A stretch of 64,000 nucleotides of DNA from Bacteriovoracaceae bacterium (GTDB lineage: Bacteria; Bdellovibrionota; Bacteriovoracia; Bacteriovoracales; Bacteriovoracaceae), in NCBI GenBank assembly GCA_023701435.1, contig JAMPXB010000007.1, positions 1-64,000 of the forward strand, in the 5' to 3' direction. Below are positions 51,450-59,402 of this stretch, piece after piece; the first letter of the stretch is position 1, and each line of letters opens with the position of its first letter. Both the position numbers and the translations under genes were made by a program. A model generated the notes under the pieces. The model did no database searches. It saw nothing but the letters and a program-made list of their open reading frames with translations, and had not been told where the DNA came from.

Positions 51450-51905
51450 ATGAAATATTTAAGCTTGTTTATTATGGCGTTTTTTGTTTTGAATCTGTCG
51501 CTGATTGATTCTGCTGAAGCCCAAAGAAGAGGTCGTCATCCCCGCTACGATCGAAATCCGGCCCCACATAGACCAGGACCTGGATACCCTTCACCTGGCC
51601 GTGTTAGCTGTAGCGCAAGCGACAGGGGTTGGGAAGAGCATTGGAGCGGACATTCCAGCTGCGGAGCTTGCTTGCAGCATCATGGAGACTGTGTGGAAAC
51701 TTGTAAAGAGACCACTCAACTTTGTGAAGTGGAGGGGCAGGATTATCGAGGAGGAATTGCAATCTTCAGAGCGGTTGGCGTTGATCGCTGGTCGGCCGAA
51801 TCAGAGGCCCGCAGAAAATGTGAATGGAACAGAAATATGCGCTACTGCAGAACTATCAGATGCACTTCCCAAGACAGAACGATATCTACCCGTCGTTGCA
51901 GATAA
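51450..51905 (+). CDS. Secreted basic cysteine-rich protein (151 aa)
   Basis: A signal peptide (MKYLSLFIMAFFVLNLSLIDSAEA) is followed by an Arg/Pro/Gly-rich segment and a domain with ten cysteines, several in a tight C-x2-C-x6-C-x3-C-x6-C row (CGACLQHHGDCVETC). Five disulfides are possible in an oxidising compartment. No known family is recognised. I start at the ATG with GGAGG ten bases upstream; the frame is open earlier but without signals. It is a candidate surface or periplasmic factor. Confidence 0.75.
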   Translation: MKYLSLFIMAFFVLNLSLIDSAEAQRRGRHPRYDRNPAPHRPGPGYPSPGRVSCSASDRGWEEHWSGHSSCGACLQHHGDCVETCKETTQLCEVEGQDYRGGIAIFRAVGVDRWSAESEARRKCEWNRNMRYCRTIRCTSQDRTISTRRCR

Positions 51906-51947
51906 TAAATTAATATGGGGTCTTCGTTTTACGAGGGCCTCACTTCT

Positions 51948-52769
51948 CTACTCTTGCCCTTCATTGAATTTGACACCAATTTTAAATTCCACCTGGGTAT
52001 CATCAATCGGTCGCTGGGACATAATCTTTCCCACCAAAGGATCATCAAGATCAAATTCTTCAAAGCCGATAACCTGAATGGCGGTACCTTTGGGAAAGAG
52101 CTCAACATCAGTGGTTAAAAAGCCAATTCCCCCACGAGACAAATCAAAGAGTCTCAAAAAATGGATCTCATCACTTAAGCTTGTTTTTATTTTTACCCAT
52201 TTATCAATCTTGGGTCGCGCCCGGGGACTTTCACGTTTGTCAGCAAACATTTTCTCTTCTTCATCGAGACTGACACTGTCGAACTCATTATTTAAAAATT
52301 CCTGGTCTCGGGATGAACGCTCGGCCATGGATTTAACTTTCATATAATCAGGGCCGTCAGAATCAGCAGAGCCTTCAAGATTAAGACGTTTGGTCTTCCA
52401 GGTGGTAGATAAATCAACCCCGATCTGACCTCTAATGATGTTCACATCAGATTCATCCAGAAGTTTTATTTCCGCGGGCAAACTCAGACTGAAGACACCA
52501 TCTCTTATGCTTTGAATTTCAGATTTAAAAATAAATTGTCCGTCTTCACAATAACAGTAGATAGATGTCTCTGGGATAAAATTGTCAGAGGTCTTTTCGA
52601 AATGAAGAAGACCTGATTCAAGGTGAAATGAATTGAGGCGAATATTGGTAATTTGTCTCTCACCGGAATCAAGCAGCTGCCACATCACCAGCGGTGACTG
52701 ATTGGCATGCAGATGCTTGAAAATTTTCTGGTAGACAAGGAAACCAGAATCCGACTTAATTACTTTCAT
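51948..52769 (-). CDS. PilZ domain protein (cyclic-di-GMP binding)
   Basis: The C-terminal half has both PilZ ligand motifs: RESPR (R-x3-R, about residue 183) and DLSRGG (D-x-S-x2-G, about residue 212). The N-terminal 160 residues form a separate beta-rich region of unknown nature with an acidic linker. It should bind cyclic di-GMP in the cytoplasm and pass the signal to a partner. It is divergent from the YaiO-glycosyltransferase pair across 72 bases, suggesting that it may influence that system. Confidence 0.88.
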   Translation of the reverse strand: MKVIKSDSGFLVYQKIFKHLHANQSPLVMWQLLDSGERQITNIRLNSFHLESGLLHFEKTSDNFIPETSIYCYCEDGQFIFKSEIQSIRDGVFSLSLPAEIKLLDESDVNIIRGQIGVDLSTTWKTKRLNLEGSADSDGPDYMKVKSMAERSSRDQEFLNNEFDSVSLDEEEKMFADKRESPRARPKIDKWVKIKTSLSDEIHFLRLFDLSRGGIGFLTTDVELFPKGTAIQVIGFEEFDLDDPLVGKIMSQRPIDDTQVEFKIGVKFNEGQE

Positions 52770-52841
52770 TTACAAAATTTGCCTAACTGTTTTAGAAAAT
52801 CTTAGCATATGTATAAGGATTAACAATACAAAGGAAAAATC

Positions 52842-53603
52842 GTGCGATGGATCGCTGTGTTCATTTTCATTTTCCCTCTCTGGGGACAGGCCCACGAAAT
52901 TCAAACTATCACTCAATATGTGAATATGAGAAAGCAAAATCAGAGCGGTTGGCAGCAAGATGTCTTAGCAAGAATTAAGGCCAGTAATAACTTTGATATT
53001 GGGGCCCAGGCGACCTATTTAGAGCGTTTTGACTTTTTCGATGAAAGGATCGGCGGATTCGTCATCTACCGTCCTGACGACCATAAGTGGTCTCTGGAGG
53101 CCCGTTACCTGCAAGGCATGGGAAATGAAATCTTGCCGGAAAGACAGACTATTCTTAACAGCTATTATTCCCTCGGCCATGGACTCTCCCCTTATCTTTA
53201 TTACAACGACTCCCGTTACTCTACCACTACTGTCCATACTATTAATGCTGGCGTGGAGATTGAAAGGTTTTCGGGTTTTATTATCATCCCTTCACTGATG
53301 GTGGGCAAAGCAAGTTTCAATGACCCGGAAGAGACCCGGGATGTTCATAACTACGGCCTTAGAGTGGTTTACTATCAGGAAAAAAAATACGCCATCTCGG
53401 CCTTTGCCTATCAAGGTAAAGAAGCTTCACAGGGAATCATCGGAGCATCAAGTACGCTCGTCAACACCTTAACCGGCGGTCTGGCCCTGGCCTATTTCTT
53501 TACCCCAGATTTTAAAAGTGAACTCACTTTTGATCACACCGATTACGACCAACTTGGCACTGAATTTCATACCACAACTCTTAACTTAAGCTGGATGTTC
53601 TAA
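52842..53603 (+). CDS. YaiO-family outer-membrane beta-barrel protein
   Basis: The 253-residue protein has a signal peptide (RWIAVFIFIFPLWGQAHE) and alternating strands with aromatic ends, closing with TTLNLSWMF. Segments such as DIGAQATYLERFDFFDERIGG and NSYYSLGHGLSPYLYY fit the YaiO family, proposed to export polysaccharide across the outer membrane. It starts with GTG after AAGGAAAAATC. Its stop overlaps the glycosyltransferase ATG by one base, tying the two functions. Confidence 0.75.
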   Translation: MRWIAVFIFIFPLWGQAHEIQTITQYVNMRKQNQSGWQQDVLARIKASNNFDIGAQATYLERFDFFDERIGGFVIYRPDDHKWSLEARYLQGMGNEILPERQTILNSYYSLGHGLSPYLYYNDSRYSTTTVHTINAGVEIERFSGFIIIPSLMVGKASFNDPEETRDVHNYGLRVVYYQEKKYAISAFAYQGKEASQGIIGASSTLVNTLTGGLALAYFFTPDFKSELTFDHTDYDQLGTEFHTTTLNLSWMF

Positions 53604-54952
53604 TGCTACAGGAAATGACCCTCATTCTCTTAAAGGCCATGGCCTTCTACTTCCTTACCATTAATTTGGTCTATGGTCTTTTGATGGTGCTCTCATGGCT
53701 TAAAATAAAAAGATACCGCTTAAGAAGAATAAAAGAGAAGTCCTTAACTGATCTGCCGCCAGTGAGCTTCATCATTCCGGCCTTTAATGAAGAGTCTTTG
53801 ATTGTTGAAACCATTCAAACTTATCTGTCATTGCCTCAGGTAAAAAAAGAGATCATCGTCATCAACGACGGCTCTCATGATAAGACGATGAAGCTTCTGC
53901 AGAACATGTTTCAATTACAAAAATCCCAAACGAGCAGTGTTCTCTACCGCTCCATCACTCATCCTGAATTAAAAGTGCTGGAAGCTCCCCATATGGGTAA
54001 GGCCCAGGCCCTTAATCTAGGAATCAGTTACGCGAGCTTTGAGCTCATCTGTACCATGGACGCAGACACCATCCCTAATGCCCGGGGTGTTGATGCAGGA
54101 TTGCGCTCCTTTGCCTATGATCCAAAGTTAATGGCAGTGGGCGGAGTCATTCAGGTACTATCTTCACAAGTTTTGAAGAATAATTCACCGTTAATCACAC
54201 GCTCTAAAGAATGGATTACTTCTTTTCAACGAATTGAATATTTGCGGACATTCATCTGTGAACGTCTAGGTTGGAGTTATCTGGGTTCAACCCTTCTTAT
54301 CTCCGGCGCCTTCTGCATGCTAAAAAAAGAGGCTATCAATAAAATTGGCGGCTTTAGTCACCGCTCAATTACGGAAGACTTCGATCTGATTGTCAGATTA
54401 CGTCGGGCCTATCAGGGTGAAAACTATCACTTTAAAATTCTTCCCATCACTGTTTGCTATACCCAGGTGCCAAGAACTATCAAACACCTCTCAAAGCAGC
54501 GGATGCGCTGGCAAATGGGGCTGGTGCAGACCCTGTTTCAAAATTCATCTCTTTTCTTTAACCCCAGTCATGGTCTCTTAGGAATTTTTGCCATTCCTTA
54601 TTTTTGGTTGGTGGAGGCCTTCTCACCGCTAGTCGAATTCCTCGCCTACCTTGTGGTTCCTTATGCTGCCTATCAAGGTTGGCTCTCCATGGAACTTGCC
54701 ATGGTTTATCTGGGGGCCGGTTTGGTCTTTAACCTGCTCATTACTCTTGGTGGCGTTTATATTGATAATAAGTACGTTTCCAAGCATAAACCTTGGTTAT
54801 ACTCCAGAAGTGTTCTGGAGACGATTCTGCTTCATTTTGGATATAAGCAATTAAACTCTTGGTGGCGCTTTAATGCACTCTTAAGAAGCTTGGGGCGAAA
54901 TAACAGCTGGGGTGAAAAGCCTCGTGAAGAAATTATTCATCAGAGTCTTTGA
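53603..54952 (+). CDS. Membrane glycosyltransferase family 2 (PgaC/BcsA-type polysaccharide synthase)
   Basis: A GT2 processive synthase: SFIIPAFNEESLIVETI, IIVINDGS, TMDADTIPN (D-x-D), ITEDFDLIVRLRR (T-E-D acid) and QRMRWQMG (Q-x-x-R-W) are all present. One N-terminal and about three or four C-terminal membrane helices frame the catalytic domain. It resembles poly-N-acetylglucosamine synthases, although the sugar cannot be read from sequence. It has no PilZ domain of its own; a separate PilZ gene is next to the pair. Its end overlaps the convergent DTW gene by 20 bases. Confidence 0.9.
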   Translation: MLQEMTLILLKAMAFYFLTINLVYGLLMVLSWLKIKRYRLRRIKEKSLTDLPPVSFIIPAFNEESLIVETIQTYLSLPQVKKEIIVINDGSHDKTMKLLQNMFQLQKSQTSSVLYRSITHPELKVLEAPHMGKAQALNLGISYASFELICTMDADTIPNARGVDAGLRSFAYDPKLMAVGGVIQVLSSQVLKNNSPLITRSKEWITSFQRIEYLRTFICERLGWSYLGSTLLISGAFCMLKKEAINKIGGFSHRSITEDFDLIVRLRRAYQGENYHFKILPITVCYTQVPRTIKHLSKQRMRWQMGLVQTLFQNSSLFFNPSHGLLGIFAIPYFWLVEAFSPLVEFLAYLVVPYAAYQGWLSMELAMVYLGAGLVFNLLITLGGVYIDNKYVSKHKPWLYSRSVLETILLHFGYKQLNSWWRFNALLRSLGRNNSWGEKPREEIIHQSL

Positions 54953-55661
54953 AAAACAAAAGACGATTATCCCACTTCTTGGAAATTTTTCTTTCTTCAG
55001 GCAGGGAAAACGGTTTTTTCCGATATCCCTGCCTGCTTGGATCACGGGCCAGTTCAATTTGTTGATTCACGGTATGACGAAACACATCCATGAGATTCTC
55101 ATGCTTGGCCCCAGTATCCTCCACACCCATCCGGTTTAAGTCGAGCAGCACCTGATGAATTGATTCTACTGTCGATAGACACCCTGGCAGTGGCTGGTGC
55201 TTCACCTTAAATTCAGATACCCGGTCACTTTGAAAACTAACTCGTGGGAGATGATGAAGTCTGGTGGTGAGTTTCATCATCTTCTTGGCACAAGGCCAGG
55301 TGCCGTCGATGACAAAGAACTGGGCCTTCTTTGTGAGCTTAGTCTTTAATTCCGATGTTCCCAGATCAATGGTTTCAAATCCCGGATAAAGGACAAAAGA
55401 CTCATAATCGGGATCGACTAGGAGTTCAATGAGTCTAACATTGTCATCAAAGCCCACATCCACCAGCACTTCGGAATTCTCAAGAATTAAATGAGAGAAC
55501 CTTCCGGTCCCCACTTTTTCTTTCTTAAACTCCATCGGATGCATCAGGATAATAAAGCGGGATTCGGTTTTAAAGGGTTTAATTAGATCACACAGACAGG
55601 TCAGCAGCCTGCGGCGACATTTAAGACATAAATTAAGACGTGGTTCAGGGTTTTCGATCAT
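54933..55661 (-). CDS. DTW domain protein (TapT-like tRNA aminocarboxypropyltransferase)
   Basis: The N-terminal zinc cysteines (LCLKCRRRLLTCLC) and the motif FFVIDGTWPCAKKM (D-x-T-W) with LSTVESIHQ identify the DTW family. Its members add an aminocarboxypropyl group to U47 or U20 of tRNA using SAM. The 242-residue length is normal. Its ATG overlaps the SUI1-like gene by 4 bases; both genes concern translation. Confidence 0.9.
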   Translation of the reverse strand: MIENPEPRLNLCLKCRRRLLTCLCDLIKPFKTESRFIILMHPMEFKKEKVGTGRFSHLILENSEVLVDVGFDDNVRLIELLVDPDYESFVLYPGFETIDLGTSELKTKLTKKAQFFVIDGTWPCAKKMMKLTTRLHHLPRVSFQSDRVSEFKVKHQPLPGCLSTVESIHQVLLDLNRMGVEDTGAKHENLMDVFRHTVNQQIELARDPSRQGYRKKPFSLPEERKISKKWDNRLLFFKDSDE

Positions 55662-56008
55662 CCGCCGGCAAGCTTAACCTTAAATCCCAGTTTTTCAAGA
55701 TATGCTTTTATTTTCTCACGATGATCGCCCTGGATTTCGATCATGTTGTTCTTAAATGATCCACCGGTACCACAAAGCCCTTTAAGCTTTTTCTCGATGT
55801 CTTTGAAATAGGCTTCGTTCTGAGGTAATTCAAAAATAACCGTTACAATCTTTCCACCACGACTATTTTTTTCCAGACGGATTTTCAGAGTATGCTGGGC
55901 AGGAACCATATCACTGGCCTTGGGACAAGCACAGGGATGCTTGCCGCATTTGGGACAGCGTTTTTTAAAATTAGGATCATCAGAATAAACAATTTCGTAA
56001 TCAGACAT
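55658..56008 (-). CDS. SUI1/YciH-like translation initiation factor with N-terminal zinc motif
   Basis: Cys18, Cys21, Cys26 and Cys28 (CPKCGKHPCAC) make a small zinc-binding N-terminus. The rest is a SUI1 fold (GKIVTVIFELPQNEAYFKDI, LCGTGGSFKNNMIEIQGDH) as in eukaryotic eIF1 and bacterial YciH. It may affect start-codon selection; bacterial roles are not settled. I start at ATG 56008, giving 116 residues, as the earlier frame adds no family sequence. Confidence 0.9.
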   Translation of the reverse strand: MSDYEIVYSDDPNFKKRCPKCGKHPCACPKASDMVPAQHTLKIRLEKNSRGGKIVTVIFELPQNEAYFKDIEKKLKGLCGTGGSFKNNMIEIQGDHREKIKAYLEKLGFKVKLAGG

Positions 56009-56047
56009 GAACTGAATGTAAAATTTGACTCTTCCATGAGTCAAGGA

Positions 56048-56128
56048 TTAGTTGAAGGCGACTGACGAAAAGAGAGTTGCTACCATCGAAAAAAGACCCA
56101 GACTGATCAAGAGAATTAGTTTTTCCAT
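56048..56128 (-). CDS. 26-residue single-helix membrane peptide
   Basis: A very strong ribosome site (GCGGAGGGAAGA) directly precedes an ATG that opens MEKLILLISLGLFSMVATLF, then SSVAFN and a stop. The product is one hydrophobic helix. The frame is open further upstream, but the Shine-Dalgarno marks this start. It lies 39 bases ahead of the SUI1-like gene and may be the first cistron of that operon. Function is unknown; a leader-peptide role is possible. Confidence 0.55.
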   Translation of the reverse strand: MEKLILLISLGLFSMVATLFSSVAFN

Positions 56129-56200
56129 TCTTCCCTCCGCTACAGAAGGTTTATCGTGGGCCTTTCTAAAAGACATCTTACTTTTGCTGCCAGTCAGAAA

Positions 56201-56229
56201 TTGTAGGCCACTCTTATTGTGATTATGAT
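56201..56229 (+). promoter_or_regulatory. Sigma-70 type promoter of the RluE-like gene
   Basis: TTGTAG and TATGAT are separated by 17 bases. The -10 ends 11 bases before the ATG, so the leader would be about five bases. GGAT within that gap is upstream of the predicted start of transcription. Confidence 0.55.
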
Positions 56230-56240
56230 AGGATACGAAC

Positions 56241-56798
56241 ATGGCCCGTTATATTTTATTTCATAAACCTTATGGTGTGCTTTCTCAATTTACTCCGGAA
56301 GACGGAGCAAAATCCCTTGCTGAATTTGGACTGCCCAAAGATGTTTATCCGGCGGGACGCCTCGATAAAGATTCGGAAGGACTGCTACTACTGACAGATG
56401 ACGGCCCACTGATTGAAAAATTATTAAATCCTCGAAACGAAAAACCAAAGACTTACTGGGTGCTGGTCGAACGAGTGCCCACCGAGGAAGAACTGCAGAA
56501 GATGCGGGACGGACTTAAAATTGAAGACTATCAGACCAGGCCCTGTCAGGTAAAAATTCTTGATCCTCAACCTGAGGTGCCACCGCGGGATCCTCCGGTG
56601 AGAATCCGCAAGACCGTTCAAGACATATGGATTGAAATCCGGATCGTGGAAGGCAAAAATCGTCAGGTAAGAAAAATGACGGCCGCCATCGGTCACCCCA
56701 CTTTGAGACTCATCAGAAGGAAGATAGCCAATTTAGAATTGGGCTCCTTAAGTGAAGGCGAATGGATGGAGATCCCCCGATCCGAAATCAACTTCTAA
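56241..56798 (+). CDS. RsuA/RluE-type rRNA pseudouridine synthase
   Basis: The catalytic block PAGRLDKDSEGLLLLTDDG (catalytic Asp) and the C-terminal EGKNRQVRKMTAAIGHPTLRLIR identify the RsuA/RluB/E/F family. At 185 residues it lacks the N-terminal S4 domain, as RluE does; E. coli RluE makes pseudouridine 2457 of 23S rRNA. The target is inferred. The stop overlaps the convergent U32 gene by 4 bases. Confidence 0.93.
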   Translation: MARYILFHKPYGVLSQFTPEDGAKSLAEFGLPKDVYPAGRLDKDSEGLLLLTDDGPLIEKLLNPRNEKPKTYWVLVERVPTEEELQKMRDGLKIEDYQTRPCQVKILDPQPEVPPRDPPVRIRKTVQDIWIEIRIVEGKNRQVRKMTAAIGHPTLRLIRRKIANLELGSLSEGEWMEIPRSEINF

Positions 56799-59239
56799 GT
56801 TCTGCTCTCTTTCTTGCGGTCTTTATAGGTGTCCACTTTATTCATTTGCCCCAGACCCAACCCGTAACTCTCCACCACTTTAAGTGAATTAAGAGCGAAG
56901 TCAGCGGTAATCTCATCGTTTAAAAGTTTTAAATAAGTCACAATCTTTAAGTTAATCTCTTCCGGTGTTTCATTCAGGGCCTCCAGGCGAAAACTGGCAA
57001 CCCCCTTATCTTTTAGTTCCTTAACCAGAAATCCTGCTGATTGAGGAGTGGCCTTAAAGAAAGTATTACGGCATTCCTGATCGGCCTTAAGAAAGTGCAT
57101 ATTGCCATAAGGATCTTTTAATTTTACTTCATGTTTTTCACATGGCTTTCCGCAATCCCGGAAAGATGAGCCATTAGACATGAAGGCCGCAAACACACAA
57201 TGCTCCATATGAAATTCCGGCATGTACTGATGAAGAGTCACTTCCATTTTAGAAGGATCAGAAAATTCCACCATGTCCAGGAGCTGGTCTTGATTTAGGT
57301 CATAAGAGACGTTCACACTCTCGAGTCCTTTACTGATGAGATAGTCAAGAGTCATGGAATTGGTCACATTAAGGGAGAAGTCACCAATTAAAGGGATTTG
57401 CGTCTTGGATTTTAAGTACTCTATGGCACCCAGATTTCTGACCAAAATAAGATCAGGTTGGCAGCGGATGATGGTGTTTAAATTATAATATTCAGAGGGC
57501 TTTAAGATTCTGGTGGTGGCAATCCCTGCTTTAAGTCCTAAGGACTTAATTAGTTCCACCGACGGCGCATAATCTTTTCCGAATTCAAAATCCAAGATCA
57601 CACTCTTAATGAGGTCTTTATATCCGCGTATCAGAGCGAAGTCCTGCACCAGCCCTTCCACCTGGGCCTTGGAGCGCAGGAGGATATTAAGACCGGAGTG
57701 CGCTGATTTCTTTTCCATGGGAGTAAGCTTGAAGGGAACCACAGTTGCCTCACGCTTGGTGCGGATCTGGTTTAATTTTTCAACCATCTCCCGGCGCAGT
57801 TCTTTGAGTTCTTTATGATTGATGAACAAGCGGTCCTGAATTTGAGCTTCAAAGTCTTTGACCTTATAGGGAGTGGTACCCAAAGAGCTCAGCTCTTCAG
57901 CGACCTGTGCCGGAGTTAAAGGACGCTCTTTAGCTTCACTCAGAAAAGATTTTGAAAAAGCTCTGACGACTCTCCCTTCAGGATCAGTGGCGCTGACAAT
58001 CAGTGCCTCGCCAATGCGGCCCTCTACAAAAAGCGACAACGGAATTCGTTTTTGCTTTTCACGAGTGAGCCAGCCTTTTTGCAGCTCTTTGGCCATGGGT
58101 TCATTGGAATTCAGATAGACTTTGTTGCCTTTTTCTAGCTTGAGATTTTTTTGAAGCAGTTCCACTTCAAAGTGCTGACCGATTTTCTGAACGGTGAAAA
58201 TTTTTGATCCCTGTTCCTCTTTCCCTACAAAAAGTAGTCCCATTCCGGCAGCAAGTTTGGTTTTGGAAGAAATGAGTATGGTTTTTTTTCTGATTTCCAG
58301 AATCGTTCCGACTTCCAGGCCTCGGTGAGCGCTGTAAGTGCCGTCAACCAATTGCTGGTGATTCACTCCATGAAGCCACCCGGAGAAAAAGCCACGCGAA
58401 TATGTCGTCGAGAGTTCTTCCGTTCTTTTTTCAAGATTTACCGGAGCTCCATCCAAAACTTCCCGGTAGTTTTTAGCGGCACTGGCCACGTACTCTGGAG
58501 TCTTGAGACGCCCTTCCACTTTAAAGGAATTGATTCCTAATTTTTTTAGGGCCGGAACTTCTTCAATCCCCATTAAATCTTTGGGGGATACTAAATATTT
58601 CTTGGACCCCAGGTCCTTTTTTACTTCATCCACAAAAAGTTCATATTCCAGACGGCAGCTCTGAGCACATTGTCCACGGTTGGCACTGCGGCCCCCTAAG
58701 GACTCAGAGGTAAAACACTGGCCTGAGTAGGCTACACAGAGGGCCCCATGAACGAAGACCTCAAGTTCCTTGTCTGTATTTTCACGGATGAGTTTTAATT
58801 CAGAAATGGAGTTCTCTCTTCCTAAAACAAAGCGGTCAATCTTCAAATCATCAACGAGCTTAATGGCATCAGGATTCGTAACCGTCATTTGAGTGGAAGC
58901 ATGGATCCTTTGATGAGGGGCCATGCTACGAATGATTTTAGCAAGTCCCAGGTCCTGCACGATAAAAGCATCAGGACCCATCGGCAAAATTTGCTCCAAA
59001 AGTTCAATGGCCTTGGGAAATTCATTTTGAAAGATCACCACATTGAAAGCGAGGTTTACCCGGACCCCGTAGAGATGGCAGAAATCGATCATCTCTTTTA
59101 AGTCTTCCAGAGAAAAATCAGTGGTTCTCCCCCTGGCATTAAAAAAGGGAACACCAACATAGATCGCATCGGCGCCGTAATGCACAGCAGCCAAACACAT
59201 ATCCATATTTCCAACGGGTAAAAGAAGTTCAGAATTCAT
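56795..59239 (-). CDS. Large U32 protein, RlhA-like, with a second barrel-like half
   Basis: The N-terminal third is a U32 barrel with the cluster cysteines (CVAYSGQC ... NRGQCAQSC) and VEGRLKTPEYVA. A DUF3656-like middle region follows, and residues about 525-750 form a second, U32-related part with its own cysteine set (EHCVFAAFM ... CGKPCEKH). E. coli RlhA, which hydroxylates C2501 of 23S rRNA, has about 650 residues; this one has 814. The rRNA role is by family. It begins 10 bases from the divergent nucleotidase frame. Confidence 0.85.
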   Translation of the reverse strand: MNSELLLPVGNMDMCLAAVHYGADAIYVGVPFFNARGRTTDFSLEDLKEMIDFCHLYGVRVNLAFNVVIFQNEFPKAIELLEQILPMGPDAFIVQDLGLAKIIRSMAPHQRIHASTQMTVTNPDAIKLVDDLKIDRFVLGRENSISELKLIRENTDKELEVFVHGALCVAYSGQCFTSESLGGRSANRGQCAQSCRLEYELFVDEVKKDLGSKKYLVSPKDLMGIEEVPALKKLGINSFKVEGRLKTPEYVASAAKNYREVLDGAPVNLEKRTEELSTTYSRGFFSGWLHGVNHQQLVDGTYSAHRGLEVGTILEIRKKTILISSKTKLAAGMGLLFVGKEEQGSKIFTVQKIGQHFEVELLQKNLKLEKGNKVYLNSNEPMAKELQKGWLTREKQKRIPLSLFVEGRIGEALIVSATDPEGRVVRAFSKSFLSEAKERPLTPAQVAEELSSLGTTPYKVKDFEAQIQDRLFINHKELKELRREMVEKLNQIRTKREATVVPFKLTPMEKKSAHSGLNILLRSKAQVEGLVQDFALIRGYKDLIKSVILDFEFGKDYAPSVELIKSLGLKAGIATTRILKPSEYYNLNTIIRCQPDLILVRNLGAIEYLKSKTQIPLIGDFSLNVTNSMTLDYLISKGLESVNVSYDLNQDQLLDMVEFSDPSKMEVTLHQYMPEFHMEHCVFAAFMSNGSSFRDCGKPCEKHEVKLKDPYGNMHFLKADQECRNTFFKATPQSAGFLVKELKDKGVASFRLEALNETPEEINLKIVTYLKLLNDEITADFALNSLKVVESYGLGLGQMNKVDTYKDRKKESRT

Positions 59240-59402
59240 AAGTTAGGAGTTGTATCTGAGGGAAATCACCTTGGCCAATACTTGTGATGGTCTTAAGATG
59301 ACAACCTTTTGTTTAGGAAATATTTACAGCATTTCCTCTTTTTTCAATCAGGGTTCTAATGAAAGTAGAACATCTCAATCTAATTTCCTAAAAGAGCTAC
59401 CC

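Noticed and set aside
51505..52077. 190-codon plus-strand frame overlapping the cysteine-rich gene
   Set aside because: It is in another frame from the one with signal peptide, ribosome site and patterned cysteines, and continues into the convergent PilZ gene.
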